A program made the translations under genes and the position numbers. The notes beneath the pieces are model-generated. The model was not told the DNA's origin and made no database searches. It was given only the letters and a program-made list of their open reading frames with translations. From contig PLXE01000030.1 of NCBI GenBank assembly GCA_003151335.1, positions 1-64,000 of the forward strand: DNA of 64,000 bases. Reading direction: 5' to 3'. The stretch's first letter is position 1. Every line of letters starts with the position of its first letter. This stretch comes from Acidobacteriaceae bacterium (GTDB lineage: Bacteria > Acidobacteriota > Terriglobia > Terriglobales > Acidobacteriaceae). Shown here one piece after another: positions 1-7,921 of this stretch.

Positions 1-1304
1 GAACTGGTCACCGCCGTGGTGCTGCTCCCTAGTGGGATCAGACGGAAGACCGTGCCCGCCCCGTTCGTCCCGCCTTCATACGTTGTTCCGTAGAAGTTCC
101 CGTCGGCGGCTTGCATCAGCTTACCGTAAGGCAGTATGCCGTCAGCGCAATTCGGCTGAGAGCAAAAGTTATACAGCGTGGTCAGCGTGCCCGCCGCGGT
201 GATTTCGAAGACTGTGCCACAGGCGATACCGCCACAATTGCCATGGCTGCCGCCTCCGTTTGTTGTCCCGTAGAAGTTGCCATCGGTGGCCTGCACCAAC
301 GCGCCGTGAGGGAGGTCGCCGTCGGTGCAGTTTGTTCTGGAACAAAAGTCGTACAGTGTGGTCAGTATGCCCGCGGGAGTGATCTTGAATACCGTGCCCC
401 CGACAGGTACCGGGTAGCCACAGTAGCCACTAGGCCCACCCCCGCTCGTAGTCCCGTAGAAGTTCCCGTCGGTGCCTTGCACCAGCCCTGCCTCGGGATA
501 GCAGCCACCAGCGTTGTCGAAGCTGTGCAGCGTGGTCAGTGTGCCCTGCGGGGTAATTTTGAAGACCGTGCCACAGCCGTTAGAGGAATATGATGTACAG
601 TTGCTGCTGGTTCCGCCTGCATAGGTTGTTCCGTAGAAGTTCCCGTCGGTGCCTTGCACCAAGGTCAGAGGGTACTCGCCGTCAGCGCAGTTCGGCTGAG
701 AGCAAAAGTAGTAGAGCGTGGTCGGCGTGCCCGCAGGCGTGATTTTGAAGAACGTGCCGCCAGCTTGGCCGCCGGACGTCCCGTACAAGTTCCCGTCGGT
801 GCCTTGCACCAATGCGGAGGGAGGTTCGGCGCCGTCGAAGCAGTACTGCTGCGAGCAAAAATTGTAGAGCGTGTTCAAACTGCCTTCCGGGGTGACTTTG
901 AAAACCGTCCCGCACCCGACAAAGCCGCCAAAGACGCAGCTAGGGTCGTCGTTGGCTCCGCCATTGAACGTTGTCCCATAGAAGTTTCCGTCGGTGCCTT
1001 GCACCAGCTCGGCCAAAGAGTTCGCGCCGTCGGCGCCGCCGAACGTGTGCAGCGTGGTGAGTGCACCTTGGGGAGTGATCTTAAAGATCGTACCGTCGTC
1101 GGCTGCGCCTTGGGACGTTGTGCCGTACAGGCTCCCGTCGCTGCCTTGCACCAACCCCGCGTCAGGCAAAGCCCCGTCAGCGCAGTTCGTTTGAGAGCAA
1201 AAGCTGTAAACCGTGGTTAAAGTTTGTCCAGACGAGGCGATCGTCATTGCGGCACAAAACACAAAGACGACGCAGGCCATCTTCGATACGCTAAATTTCG
1301 TCAC
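1..1304 (-). CDS. Secreted tandem-repeat protein of the 'VQGTDGNFYGTT' type, partial
   Basis: The reading frame starts at a GTG (1304-1302) 8 bp after a purine-rich AGGAAAGGG and runs off the left edge, so the C-terminus is missing. Residues 1-27 look like a signal peptide ending near ASSGQ. The rest is about seven copies of a 45-60 residue unit with the pattern TLYNFCSQ, then LVQGTDGNFYGTT, then GTVFKITPxG. This looks like the beta-propeller-like repeat proteins common in Acidobacteria (known family habit). Several units carry paired Cys (CSQxNC), which suggests disulphides in an exported protein (inference). Function is unknown. An alternative ATG lies at 1280. The opposite strand holds only shadow frames. 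Confidence 0.8.
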   Translation of the reverse strand, partial: MTKFSVSKMACVVFVFCAAMTIASSGQTLTTVYSFCSQTNCADGALPDAGLVQGSDGSLYGTTSQGAADDGTIFKITPQGALTTLHTFGGADGANSLAELVQGTDGNFYGTTFNGGANDDPSCVFGGFVGCGTVFKVTPEGSLNTLYNFCSQQYCFDGAEPPSALVQGTDGNLYGTSGGQAGGTFFKITPAGTPTTLYYFCSQPNCADGEYPLTLVQGTDGNFYGTTYAGGTSSNCTSYSSNGCGTVFKITPQGTLTTLHSFDNAGGCYPEAGLVQGTDGNFYGTTSGGGPSGYCGYPVPVGGTVFKITPAGILTTLYDFCSRTNCTDGDLPHGALVQATDGNFYGTTNGGGSHGNCGGIACGTVFEITAAGTLTTLYNFCSQPNCADGILPYGKLMQAADGNFYGTTYEGGTNGAGTVFRLIPLGSSTTAVTS

Positions 1305-1604
1305 ACTGCCACCCTTTCCTGTTGAGCGCGTCAGCCGAGAGCGCTTTCAGTGCGAAGCTGCACGCAAGAGATGACAGGCGGGGTCGGCGCGCAGTTTGCA
1401 TTGGGGTGTTTCCGAAGGAATTTTCCTCGAGACCGCCCCCGGTGTCCCCGGGTAAACCCTTCGGTTCTAGCGTGCGCTGACCAATCCCGTTTTGTCGGTA
1501 ATTGCGCTCACGGGTCTCTACAACTTATTGGTCACCCCCCTCCTTCGCTCGCACCATCCGTCTGAGTACCATGAACAGGCTTTGAGGTGTGCGCGGCGTG
1601 CCCA
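1305..1604. other. Intergenic, nothing recognised
   Basis: About 300 bp between two minus-strand genes. I see no convincing gene, RNA or terminator here. The part next to 1305 must carry the promoter of the repeat protein. Confidence 0.4.
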
Positions 1605-2513
1605 TCACTTGGCCTTCATCACCTCGAGAATGCGGTCGAAATCCTCCAGGGAGGAGTACTCGATCAGGATCTTGCCTTTGCCATTGCGGTCGGTAATGGC
1701 GACCCGGACGCCCAGCGCCCGTTGCAGCTCTTGCTCGGCTTCTTTGACGTTTGGGTCCACAATTCGAACCTTTTCGGCCCTTTCCGGGGGGTGAACCAGA
1801 TTAGTAACCGCCTGCTCGGTCTGGCGAACTGAAAGCGAAAGTGCGACCACCCGCCGGGCCAGCTGCTCGATGGCCTCGGGCGACTCCAGCGCCATCAGCA
1901 CCTTGGCATGGCCGAAGCTGAGCTCGCCCTGGTCGAGCATGGCCTGCACGCTGGTCGGCAGCTTCAACAGGCGCAGGAAGTTGGCCACCGACGACCGTTC
2001 CTTGCCGGTGCGCAGCGCCATCTGCTCCTGGGTGAGGCCGAACTCGCGCGACAGCCGGTCGTAGCCGCGGGCCTCCTCCATGGGGGTCAGATCCAGGCGC
2101 TGCAAGTTTTCGACGATGGTCATCTCCATGGCCTGCTCGTTGGAGACCGGGCGCACCACTGCGGGGATGGTTTGGTGGTGGAGCATACGCGCAGCTTCGC
2201 AGCGGCGCTCGCCGGCAATGACCTGATAGCGTCCGCCCGCCACCGGCCGCACCACTATGGGCTGCAGCACGCCTACGGCTTGAATGGAAGCGGCCAGCTC
2301 GTTGAGCGCGGCCGGGTCGAGAGAAACGGTGCGCGTCTGGTAGGGGTTGCGGTCGAGGTGGTCGAGCGAAATCTGGTGCAGCGCCTCGCCGGGGCGATCG
2401 CTCGGCGCTGGGGTGTGCGCCGTGGACGAAACCGCGGTCGAAGCATGAGGCAGGTGTCGCGGCGGGAGCAGGGTCTCCAAGCCTCGGCCAAGGACTTTGC
2501 GCTTTTCGGTCAT
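1605..2513 (-). CDS. parB: ParB/Spo0J chromosome-partitioning protein
   Basis: 302 residues, the usual ParB length. It opens with the typical KRKVLGRGLETLL leader. The ParB/sulfiredoxin N-terminal domain (about 45-135) has NPYQTR and the GERRCEAA motif that binds CTP in this family. A helix-turn-helix follows (LTQEQMALRTGKERSSVANFLRLLKLP), and a C-terminal dimerisation segment lies at about 250-300. ParB loads on parS sites near the origin and works with ParA to segregate chromosomes. No parA lies directly upstream here, which is unusual because parA-parB are normally adjacent. The start is an ATG (2513). Confidence 0.95.
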   Translation of the reverse strand: MTEKRKVLGRGLETLLPPRHLPHASTAVSSTAHTPAPSDRPGEALHQISLDHLDRNPYQTRTVSLDPAALNELAASIQAVGVLQPIVVRPVAGGRYQVIAGERRCEAARMLHHQTIPAVVRPVSNEQAMEMTIVENLQRLDLTPMEEARGYDRLSREFGLTQEQMALRTGKERSSVANFLRLLKLPTSVQAMLDQGELSFGHAKVLMALESPEAIEQLARRVVALSLSVRQTEQAVTNLVHPPERAEKVRIVDPNVKEAEQELQRALGVRVAITDRNGKGKILIEYSSLEDFDRILEVMKAK

Positions 2514-2540
2514 GGGAAGTCCCTAGCATATCGCAAGAAG

Positions 2541-2583
2541 CAACGGGCAACTAGCAATTAAGCAACTAGCAATTAGCAAAAGC
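2541..2583. repeat. Heptanucleotide tandem repeat (CAACTAG type)
   Basis: Six units begin with CAA: CAACGGG, CAACTAG, CAATTAAG (one extra base), CAACTAG, CAATTAG, CAAAAGC. It lies just upstream of parB and is one of at least seven loci in this window with 7-bp periodicity. Confidence 0.8.
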
Positions 2584-2657
2584 TGGGGGACGATGGGAGC
2601 CTGCGTATTTACGCGGGGGAAGAAGCGGAACGCCGCAGCGCTCGTCCCAACGCTAGC

Positions 2658-2694
2658 CAAAGCAGATTCCTCGCTGCGCTCGTAATGACAATTC
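2658..2694. repeat. Dispersed intergenic repeat, copy 1
   Basis: Contains CAAAGCAGATTCCTCG, then GCTCGTAATGACAATTC. A related copy at 49057-49111 has CAAAGCAGGTCCCTCG and CTCGGGATGACAATTC around a GC-rich insert. Both copies are intergenic. Confidence 0.6.
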
Positions 2695-2710
2695 CAGAGA
2701 AGGGCAAGCG

Positions 2711-2740
2711 CAAAAACAAAGCCGGACGATGTGTCCGGCT
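2711..2740 (-). terminator. Intrinsic terminator after the DUF6580-like gene
   Basis: 8-bp arms AGCCGGAC (2720-2727) and GTCCGGCT (2733-2740) with a 5-nt loop. On the minus strand the hairpin is followed by TTTGTTTTTG, 22 bp after the stop at 2763. Confidence 0.7.
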
Positions 2741-2762
2741 GTTTGTCATGCTCACGAGGGCC

Positions 2763-3302
2763 TTAGCGAAGGTTGCGGCTAACGGGAACCGAAGCCGGCT
2801 CCGTCGCGCGCTGGCTCGCCAGGTATGCAATGCCAAAAAAGACCCCGCAGAACAGCAGGTCGGAGACAACTTCGGCGCGGAAGAAGGGCAAGCCGGCGAC
2901 ATAGCACGTCAGCAGGCCGTTGATGGTCTTGGGATACATGTCGCGCCAGACCATCCACACCGCTAAGTTGCTGATCAGGAAAAACGAAACCGAAGCGGTC
3001 AGGGAAGCGGTGCCGATGCGCAGCGCCGAGAAACCCTTGATCAGCACACCACCCAGCAGCAGCATGGCCGCATACCAGGCCCAAGTGACGAAATGGTCGG
3101 CTGTCAGCGGATAGGCGTAGGTCACCCGCGTGAGATAGACGTCGGAGGCGACCAGCAGGGCCACCGGAATCCACATCTGCTTGCGGGGCATGCGCGCCCC
3201 GAAAAACAGCAGGGCGGCGGCCACCGGCGTGAAGCTGAAAGGCATCGCGAAAAACCGCAGGTGCACGGCCACGGCAACGAGTACGAAGACATACGCCAGC
3301 AT
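2763..3302 (-). CDS. Small integral membrane protein, DUF6580-like
   Basis: 179 residues from the ATG at 3302, which follows GAGGTG. A longer frame to 3371 adds a hydrophilic head unlike the family, so I prefer the shorter start. About five hydrophobic segments begin LAYVFVLVAVAVHL, and the middle contains FFGARMPRKQMWIPVALLVASDVYLT. It resembles the DUF6580 family of uncharacterised bacterial membrane proteins (recognition from memory, not a search). No catalytic residues are evident and its role is unknown. A terminator lies just downstream. Confidence 0.75.
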   Translation of the reverse strand: MLAYVFVLVAVAVHLRFFAMPFSFTPVAAALLFFGARMPRKQMWIPVALLVASDVYLTRVTYAYPLTADHFVTWAWYAAMLLLGGVLIKGFSALRIGTASLTASVSFFLISNLAVWMVWRDMYPKTINGLLTCYVAGLPFFRAEVVSDLLFCGVFFGIAYLASQRATEPASVPVSRNLR

Positions 3303-3384
3303 GTTCACCTCAGCCCTTTGATTCTGTACGCCGCGTCGCCGTCCGTCAAGGGGGTCAGCGGGTGACGGCAAATTTTTGGTGGAA

Positions 3385-4473
3385 TCACTGCCGGCCAGGC
3401 CCGTGCTCCAGGCTGTCCACCGTCGGCGAGCGGCTGGAGTTCATCCCCTGCTGCAGCACGCGCAGGTCGGGGCTGAGCACGACGTAACCGCCCAACGGCG
3501 TTCGGCCCCGCATATCCGGGAAGGTGTAGCGCAGGTCCTTGAACTCGGCGAGATAGCCTCCGTGCTCGCCCCGAAATTCCTGCACTTCCACCATGGGAAA
3601 TACCGCCCAATCCAGGTACACCTGCCCAAAGTACGAAGATTTTGCCGCGCGGCTGGCGTCGGTTTCAGCCGGCTTGTAGAAAACCAGGCCGTGCGAGTCA
3701 TCGACCTCCGGGGCCAGCGAATTCACCGGAACGGTTTCAAGAAAGCCAGCCGTCTCGACCACGCCGTGCCAGCGGAATGGATTGATCATGTAGGGATACG
3801 CGGCCAGCCGCAACGGCGCGGCCCCGTGGTAGAGGAACGAGTTCATGGCGGTGACGGCGCGGCGATGCTGATAGTCGCGGAAGCCCCAAACCAGCACCAG
3901 ACACGCCAGAGCGAAGATTGCCCCCGCCCGGCCTCGCGGGCCCGTGCTGCGGGCGCCAATTTCCTGGTTGATCAAGCCGAACAGCGAAGGCAGAACCAGC
4001 CCGGCGATGAGCGCAAGCAGCATGATGGGCTCGATGATGGCAACGATGTCCCAGGAATACCAGCGGAAGTCGAATGGTTCAAACAGGCGAATGCCGTAGG
4101 CGGTCGTGTAGTCCAGCAGTAAATGGCTGAGAGCGGCCACCACCGCGCAGAAGTAAAGATATCCCCAGCGGATGGGCAACCGCGGCGGAGCTTCGGGGGA
4201 GCGCGCACGCGGGGGCCGCAGTCGCAGCTTCAGCCGATGGCCGAGATACACGAAGGCCAGCACCGCGGCGGCAATCAACGGCACACCCACGAAGCTGTGC
4301 GTGATTCCGCGGTGATGCTGGAGCCCTGCGGTGGAGCTCTTGAGCGCCCACAGCACGTCGATGTCAGCAGCCTCAGCGGCCAACACCATCGTCAGCGTGG
4401 TGAGGGCGCTCTTACGATTGAAGCCTGCGCGTCCCATGCACGCGCCAGTCAGAAAATGAGTGAGAGGGTCCAA
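3385..4473 (-). CDS. Membrane-bound metal-dependent hydrolase, YdjM/DUF457 type
   Basis: 362 residues starting at TTG (4473), chosen because MDPLTHFLTGACMGRAGFNRK is the conserved family start and GGGGAAAG lies just upstream. Residues 1-100 carry the family pattern with DPLTH, DIDVLW and HHRGITHS, whose His/Asp residues are the likely metal ligands. Several membrane helices follow to about residue 200. The C-terminal third is soluble and probably periplasmic. The family is known as LexA-regulated or putative inner-membrane hydrolases. The substrate is unknown. Confidence 0.85.
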   Translation of the reverse strand: MDPLTHFLTGACMGRAGFNRKSALTTLTMVLAAEAADIDVLWALKSSTAGLQHHRGITHSFVGVPLIAAAVLAFVYLGHRLKLRLRPPRARSPEAPPRLPIRWGYLYFCAVVAALSHLLLDYTTAYGIRLFEPFDFRWYSWDIVAIIEPIMLLALIAGLVLPSLFGLINQEIGARSTGPRGRAGAIFALACLVLVWGFRDYQHRRAVTAMNSFLYHGAAPLRLAAYPYMINPFRWHGVVETAGFLETVPVNSLAPEVDDSHGLVFYKPAETDASRAAKSSYFGQVYLDWAVFPMVEVQEFRGEHGGYLAEFKDLRYTFPDMRGRTPLGGYVVLSPDLRVLQQGMNSSRSPTVDSLEHGPGRQ

Positions 4474-4548
4474 GTCTTTCCCCGGGTGGTTCTCGGCACA
4501 GCAAGAGAGCTATTGTACGCAGGCGCGAGCTGGATTGGATGCTAGAGC

Positions 4549-5049
4549 CTACTCGGAGCGCGGCGGGTGGGCATCGTCATGCACGGTTTTGCCCGCCAAT
4601 AGATCGAGCGCGTGGGGCAGAATCTCGACGACGGCCAGCAGCGACTCCGATGCCCCGGTTGGGCTGCCCGGCAGGTTTAGAATGAGCGTGCGCCCGCGTA
4701 CGCCGCAAACCCCGCGGCTCAGAATGGCGTAGGCAGTGTTGGCCGTCCCCTTAGCGCGCATTCTCTCCGGAATGCCCTCGATCAGCTTGGAGCACACCGC
4801 GCGTGTCGCCTCAGGCGTGACATCGCGAGCGGCAATGCCGGTTCCACCCGTCGTCACAATCAATTGGACCTGGTCACTCAAGCGAACCAGCGCCGACTCG
4901 ATGGTCGGCTGATCGTCGGCAACGATCTCCAGGCGGATGACATCGAAGCCTTCCTGGCGAAGCAGCTCGGCAGTGGCCGGCCCGGAGCGGTCGGCGCGCT
5001 CGCCTCGCGCCGAGGAGTCACTGATGGTCAAGACAGCGGCGGTTCTCAT
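4549..5049 (-). CDS. mog: Molybdopterin adenylyltransferase family (MogA/MoaB)
   Basis: 166 residues. The sequence carries the MoCF-domain signature VTTGGTGIAARDVTPEATR and the later GSPTGASESL. MogA adenylylates molybdopterin before Mo insertion; MoaB proteins share the fold, and the two cannot be separated by eye. It lies 6 bp downstream of moaC with AAGGA before its ATG, so the two are almost certainly co-transcribed. The moeA gene just upstream supports a molybdenum-cofactor role. Confidence 0.9.
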   Translation of the reverse strand: MRTAAVLTISDSSARGERADRSGPATAELLRQEGFDVIRLEIVADDQPTIESALVRLSDQVQLIVTTGGTGIAARDVTPEATRAVCSKLIEGIPERMRAKGTANTAYAILSRGVCGVRGRTLILNLPGSPTGASESLLAVVEILPHALDLLAGKTVHDDAHPPRSE

Positions 5050-5055
5050 AATTCC

Positions 5056-5574
5056 TTATCTCGACTTTGATTTCTTGCGCTGATACTCCCCGCTCTTACC
5101 GCCCGTCTTTCGTACCAGCGCAATCTCGCGAATCTCGATGCCTTTGTCCAGCGCCTTGCACATGTCGTAAACGGTCAGCGCGGCGACCGAGGCCGCGACC
5201 AGGGCTTCCATTTCGACGCCGGTAACAGCGGTTGTGCGAGCGAGACTGCGAATGGCGACTCCGTCCTTCCGCACCTTAAGTTGAACATCGACTTTGCTCA
5301 GCGGAACCGGATGGCACATGGGAATCAGTTCCGCCGTGCGTTTGGCGGCCATGATACCGGCGACGCGCGCGACTTCCAGCGGATCGCCTTTGGGATTTTG
5401 CGGCAGGGCCCGCATCACCGCGCGGCCCATCGCCACGAAGGCCCGGGCCTCGGCTTCGCGCAGGGTGGGCTGTTTGGCGGAAACGTCCACCATCGACGCC
5501 CGCCCGGCGGCGTCGTAGTGCGACAGCTTCTTCGACTTGTGGTTCCGCTTTGCCATCGCGCCGTCGAAAATCAT
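5056..5574 (-). CDS. moaC: Cyclic pyranopterin monophosphate synthase MoaC
   Basis: 172 residues, slightly long for MoaC (about 160). The family signature is clear: [65 protein letters not shown] and the ending [10 protein letters not shown]. With MoaA (not in this window) it forms cyclic pyranopterin monophosphate from GTP. The ATG at 5574 follows GGGTGG; an ATG at 5556 (MAKRNHK) is also possible. It sits between moeA and the mog-type gene. Confidence 0.95.
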   Translation of the reverse strand: MIFDGAMAKRNHKSKKLSHYDAAGRASMVDVSAKQPTLREAEARAFVAMGRAVMRALPQNPKGDPLEVARVAGIMAAKRTAELIPMCHPVPLSKVDVQLKVRKDGVAIRSLARTTAVTGVEMEALVAASVAALTVYDMCKALDKGIEIREIALVRKTGGKSGEYQRKKSKSR

Positions 5575-5610
5575 TTACCACCCTTCGGCTTCGCTCAGGG
5601 CAGGCTTCGA

Positions 5611-5673
5611 CACGGAGGACACGGAGTTATTGGTTTCTGTCGAGCTTTCTCCGTGATCTCTGTGCCTCCGTGG
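5611..5673. repeat. Palindromic CACGGAG-type dispersed repeat, copy 1
   Basis: Left arm CACGGAGGACACGGAG (5611-5626) and right arm CTCCGTG, CTCTGTG, CCTCCGTGG (5649-5673) are inverted copies around a 22-nt spacer. Related copies lie at 31144-31214 and 52036-52104, with a half copy at 29722-29749. Confidence 0.7.
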
Positions 5674-5720
5674 TTATTTTTCATTCCTATGGCTGGGCCA
5701 CAGGCGATGTAGCACTCGAA

Positions 5721-6959
5721 TCAGAACAGCAGGACCGTCACCGCTTCTCCGGCAGCGAACCGCTCGCGATCCGGTGGTACCACAATGTAGCAGTTCGCGC
5801 CGGAGACGGCCATTAAGTCTCCCGAACCCTGCCAGCGCACCAGTTCCACCTCCGGCCGCTCGTGCGTGCCACCCAGTTGCGCCGGCAGAAACCGCGTCAG
5901 TCCTGTCTTAATGGTGAATTCCTCTTTCAGACTCGCTTGTGCAAACGGCAACGGCTGGGGCTTGGAGCCGGCCAGCCCATCGAGCAAAGGGCGAGCGAAG
6001 AGTTGAAACGTGACCATGGTAGAAACTGGATTTCCCGGCAGCCCAAAGAAGGGTACGGTGCGCCCGTGAAGCGCAACCTCGCCGAACACCACCGGCTTTC
6101 CCGGCTGAATGCGAACGCCGGTGAACAGGAACCGGGCGTCGAACGAAGCCAAGACCTGTTCGACCAGATCGTATTTGCCCATGGAAACCCCGCCGCTGAT
6201 CAGCAGCAGATCGCTTTGGAAGCCTTTGCGTAACAGCAGGGCCAGTTCATGGGCGCTGTCGGGCGCGACCGGCAGAATCACGGCTTCGCCACCAGCGGCA
6301 TAAACCTGGGCGGCCAGCGAGTAACTGTTGGAATTACGAATTTCGTTGGGGCCGGGCGGCAGGTTGATGTCCACCAGTTCGTCGCCGGTGGCGAGAACGG
6401 CGACCCGTGGTCGGCGATAAGCGGCGATCTCCGCGCGTCCCACCGCGGCTGCAACGGCCACGATGGCATGGTTCACGCGAGTTCCGCGTAAGACCATGGT
6501 CGCGTCCTGACGCGCTTCGGCTGCGGCGGGAACAATGTTCTCGCCTGCTCGCACCGCGCGACGAACCGTCACCACGTCGCCGTCTCGCTCGGCGTATTCC
6601 ACCATCACGACGGCATCGGCGCCGGCGGGAACGGGCGCGCCCGTCATGATTTCGGCGGCTTCTCCGGCTGCAATTTTGATCGCGCTTTGTTCTACGGTTG
6701 CTCCGGCCTTGATCTCCCCGACACAACGCAGGCGCGCAGGCGTTGCAGCGACGTCGGCAGCCCTCACTGCAAATCCATCGCGCGTGGAGCGCGGAAAGGG
6801 TGGGAAATCGCGGTCGGCGCGCAGATCTTCGGCAAGCACAAGACCGAGAGCGTCGAGCAGGGACAGCATCTCGGGCTGCGTCGGCCCGAGCGTGGCAGCG
6901 TACTGCTCAACCGTCTGTCGCGCTTCGGAAAAGGACAGAAGCTTGGGATCGGGAGTCAT
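5721..6959 (-). CDS. moeA: Molybdopterin molybdenumtransferase MoeA
   Basis: 412 residues, the normal length, from the ATG at 6959 (MTPDPKLLSFSEA). The frame stays open upstream to 7751, but that part is antisense overlap with the rhomboid gene. Signatures are DFPPFPRSTRDGFAVRA, APVPAGADAVVMVEY, the NSNS segment, ISGGVSMGKYD and FFGLPGNPVSTMVTF. MoeA inserts molybdate into adenylylated molybdopterin. It lies upstream of moaC, separated by a palindromic repeat at 5611-5673. Confidence 0.95.
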   Translation of the reverse strand: MTPDPKLLSFSEARQTVEQYAATLGPTQPEMLSLLDALGLVLAEDLRADRDFPPFPRSTRDGFAVRAADVAATPARLRCVGEIKAGATVEQSAIKIAAGEAAEIMTGAPVPAGADAVVMVEYAERDGDVVTVRRAVRAGENIVPAAAEARQDATMVLRGTRVNHAIVAVAAAVGRAEIAAYRRPRVAVLATGDELVDINLPPGPNEIRNSNSYSLAAQVYAAGGEAVILPVAPDSAHELALLLRKGFQSDLLLISGGVSMGKYDLVEQVLASFDARFLFTGVRIQPGKPVVFGEVALHGRTVPFFGLPGNPVSTMVTFQLFARPLLDGLAGSKPQPLPFAQASLKEEFTIKTGLTRFLPAQLGGTHERPEVELVRWQGSGDLMAVSGANCYIVVPPDRERFAAGEAVTVLLF

Positions 6960-7012
6960 GGCCTGACCGGATTTTACCGGAGCGCGGAGTTCATTCAAAT
7001 GAGCGAGACTTC

Positions 7013-7891
7013 TCAGTTCACCCACGGCGGGGTGGAGTCGCCGTTTTTCTTGCGCACATCGCGCGTGCTGGGATCGCGGAAGTTGCCGTGTTCGTCGAAG
7101 TAGTCGTCGTGCCGGTAGTCGCCGCGATCGTGCTTGCGCATATACACCTCGAACTTGCGTGCGGCGCGCTTGCGCTTCCAGCGGTAATAGGAGTTCCGCA
7201 GTCCGAAGGCTCGCTCCGAGGCGGCGTAGCCAAAGCCGCGGCGGGGAATAAACTTCAGCCAGATGTAGCCGAAGAGCGCGCCGCCCAGGTGCGCCATGTA
7301 GGCGATCGACTGGCCTCCACCCTGCGCGGACGACAGCGCGCCATACATTGCCAGGGCGATGATGCCGATCACGAAATACTTGGCCTTGATGAGGAAGGGA
7401 AACGGGAAGAGCATCACTTGTGATTCGCCGTGCAGAATGCCGAAGGCCAGCAGCAGTCCGTAGATGCCACCCGACGCGCCGACGGTTAAAGTTCGAGGCG
7501 AGACACCGAGCAGGCCGGTGAAGGAGACCGCGACCGTGACCAGCGCCGCGCCCATCACGCAGAAAAAATAAAACTGCAGGAAAAGACCGTAGCCCCAGTC
7601 CTGTTCCAGTTGCGCGCCAAACATCCACAGCGCCAGCATGTTGAACAGGATGTGCAGCACACCATAGTGCAGGAACGAGTAGGTCACCAACTGCCAGATC
7701 TCGCCATGCGCGACGGCCGCGCCTTCGAGTCCGAGATGGACGTAGGCCCACTCCCCGAACAGCGCCGTGGCGCTAAATGCGCGCAGAAACCAGAACAGCA
7801 GGAAGACAACGCCGTTGGCGATGAGCAGCTCTTTCACCGCGCGGGTGAAGGGCGGAAAACTCATGGACATGGTCGACGAGCCGCGTGGCAT
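7013..7891 (-). CDS. Rhomboid-family intramembrane serine protease
   Basis: 292 residues with six or more membrane helices between about 25 and 215. The catalytic pair is visible: Ser140 in GASGGIYG and His201 in AYMAHLGG; HYGVLHILFNMLALW supplies the conserved His/Asn region. A charged cytosolic tail of about 75 residues, rich in Arg, Lys and Asp, follows the core. Rhomboids cleave membrane proteins within the bilayer; the substrate here is unknown. Internal ATGs at 7870 and 7864 are alternative starts. It lies 53 bp before moeA and 30 bp after the M28 peptidase, so these may share a transcript. Confidence 0.92.
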   Translation of the reverse strand: MPRGSSTMSMSFPPFTRAVKELLIANGVVFLLFWFLRAFSATALFGEWAYVHLGLEGAAVAHGEIWQLVTYSFLHYGVLHILFNMLALWMFGAQLEQDWGYGLFLQFYFFCVMGAALVTVAVSFTGLLGVSPRTLTVGASGGIYGLLLAFGILHGESQVMLFPFPFLIKAKYFVIGIIALAMYGALSSAQGGGQSIAYMAHLGGALFGYIWLKFIPRRGFGYAASERAFGLRNSYYRWKRKRAARKFEVYMRKHDRGDYRHDDYFDEHGNFRDPSTRDVRKKNGDSTPPWVN

Positions 7892-7921
7892 GGCTTACTC
7901 CGTTCTGTGCATGGCCGGGCC

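Noticed and set aside
111-1220. Plus-strand open frames opposite the repeat protein
   Set aside because: They are antisense to a clear signal-peptide repeat protein on the minus strand and have no family features.
6960-7751. N-terminal extension of the moeA frame
   Set aside because: It overlaps the rhomboid gene on the same strand and is not MoeA-like; MoeA starts at 6959.
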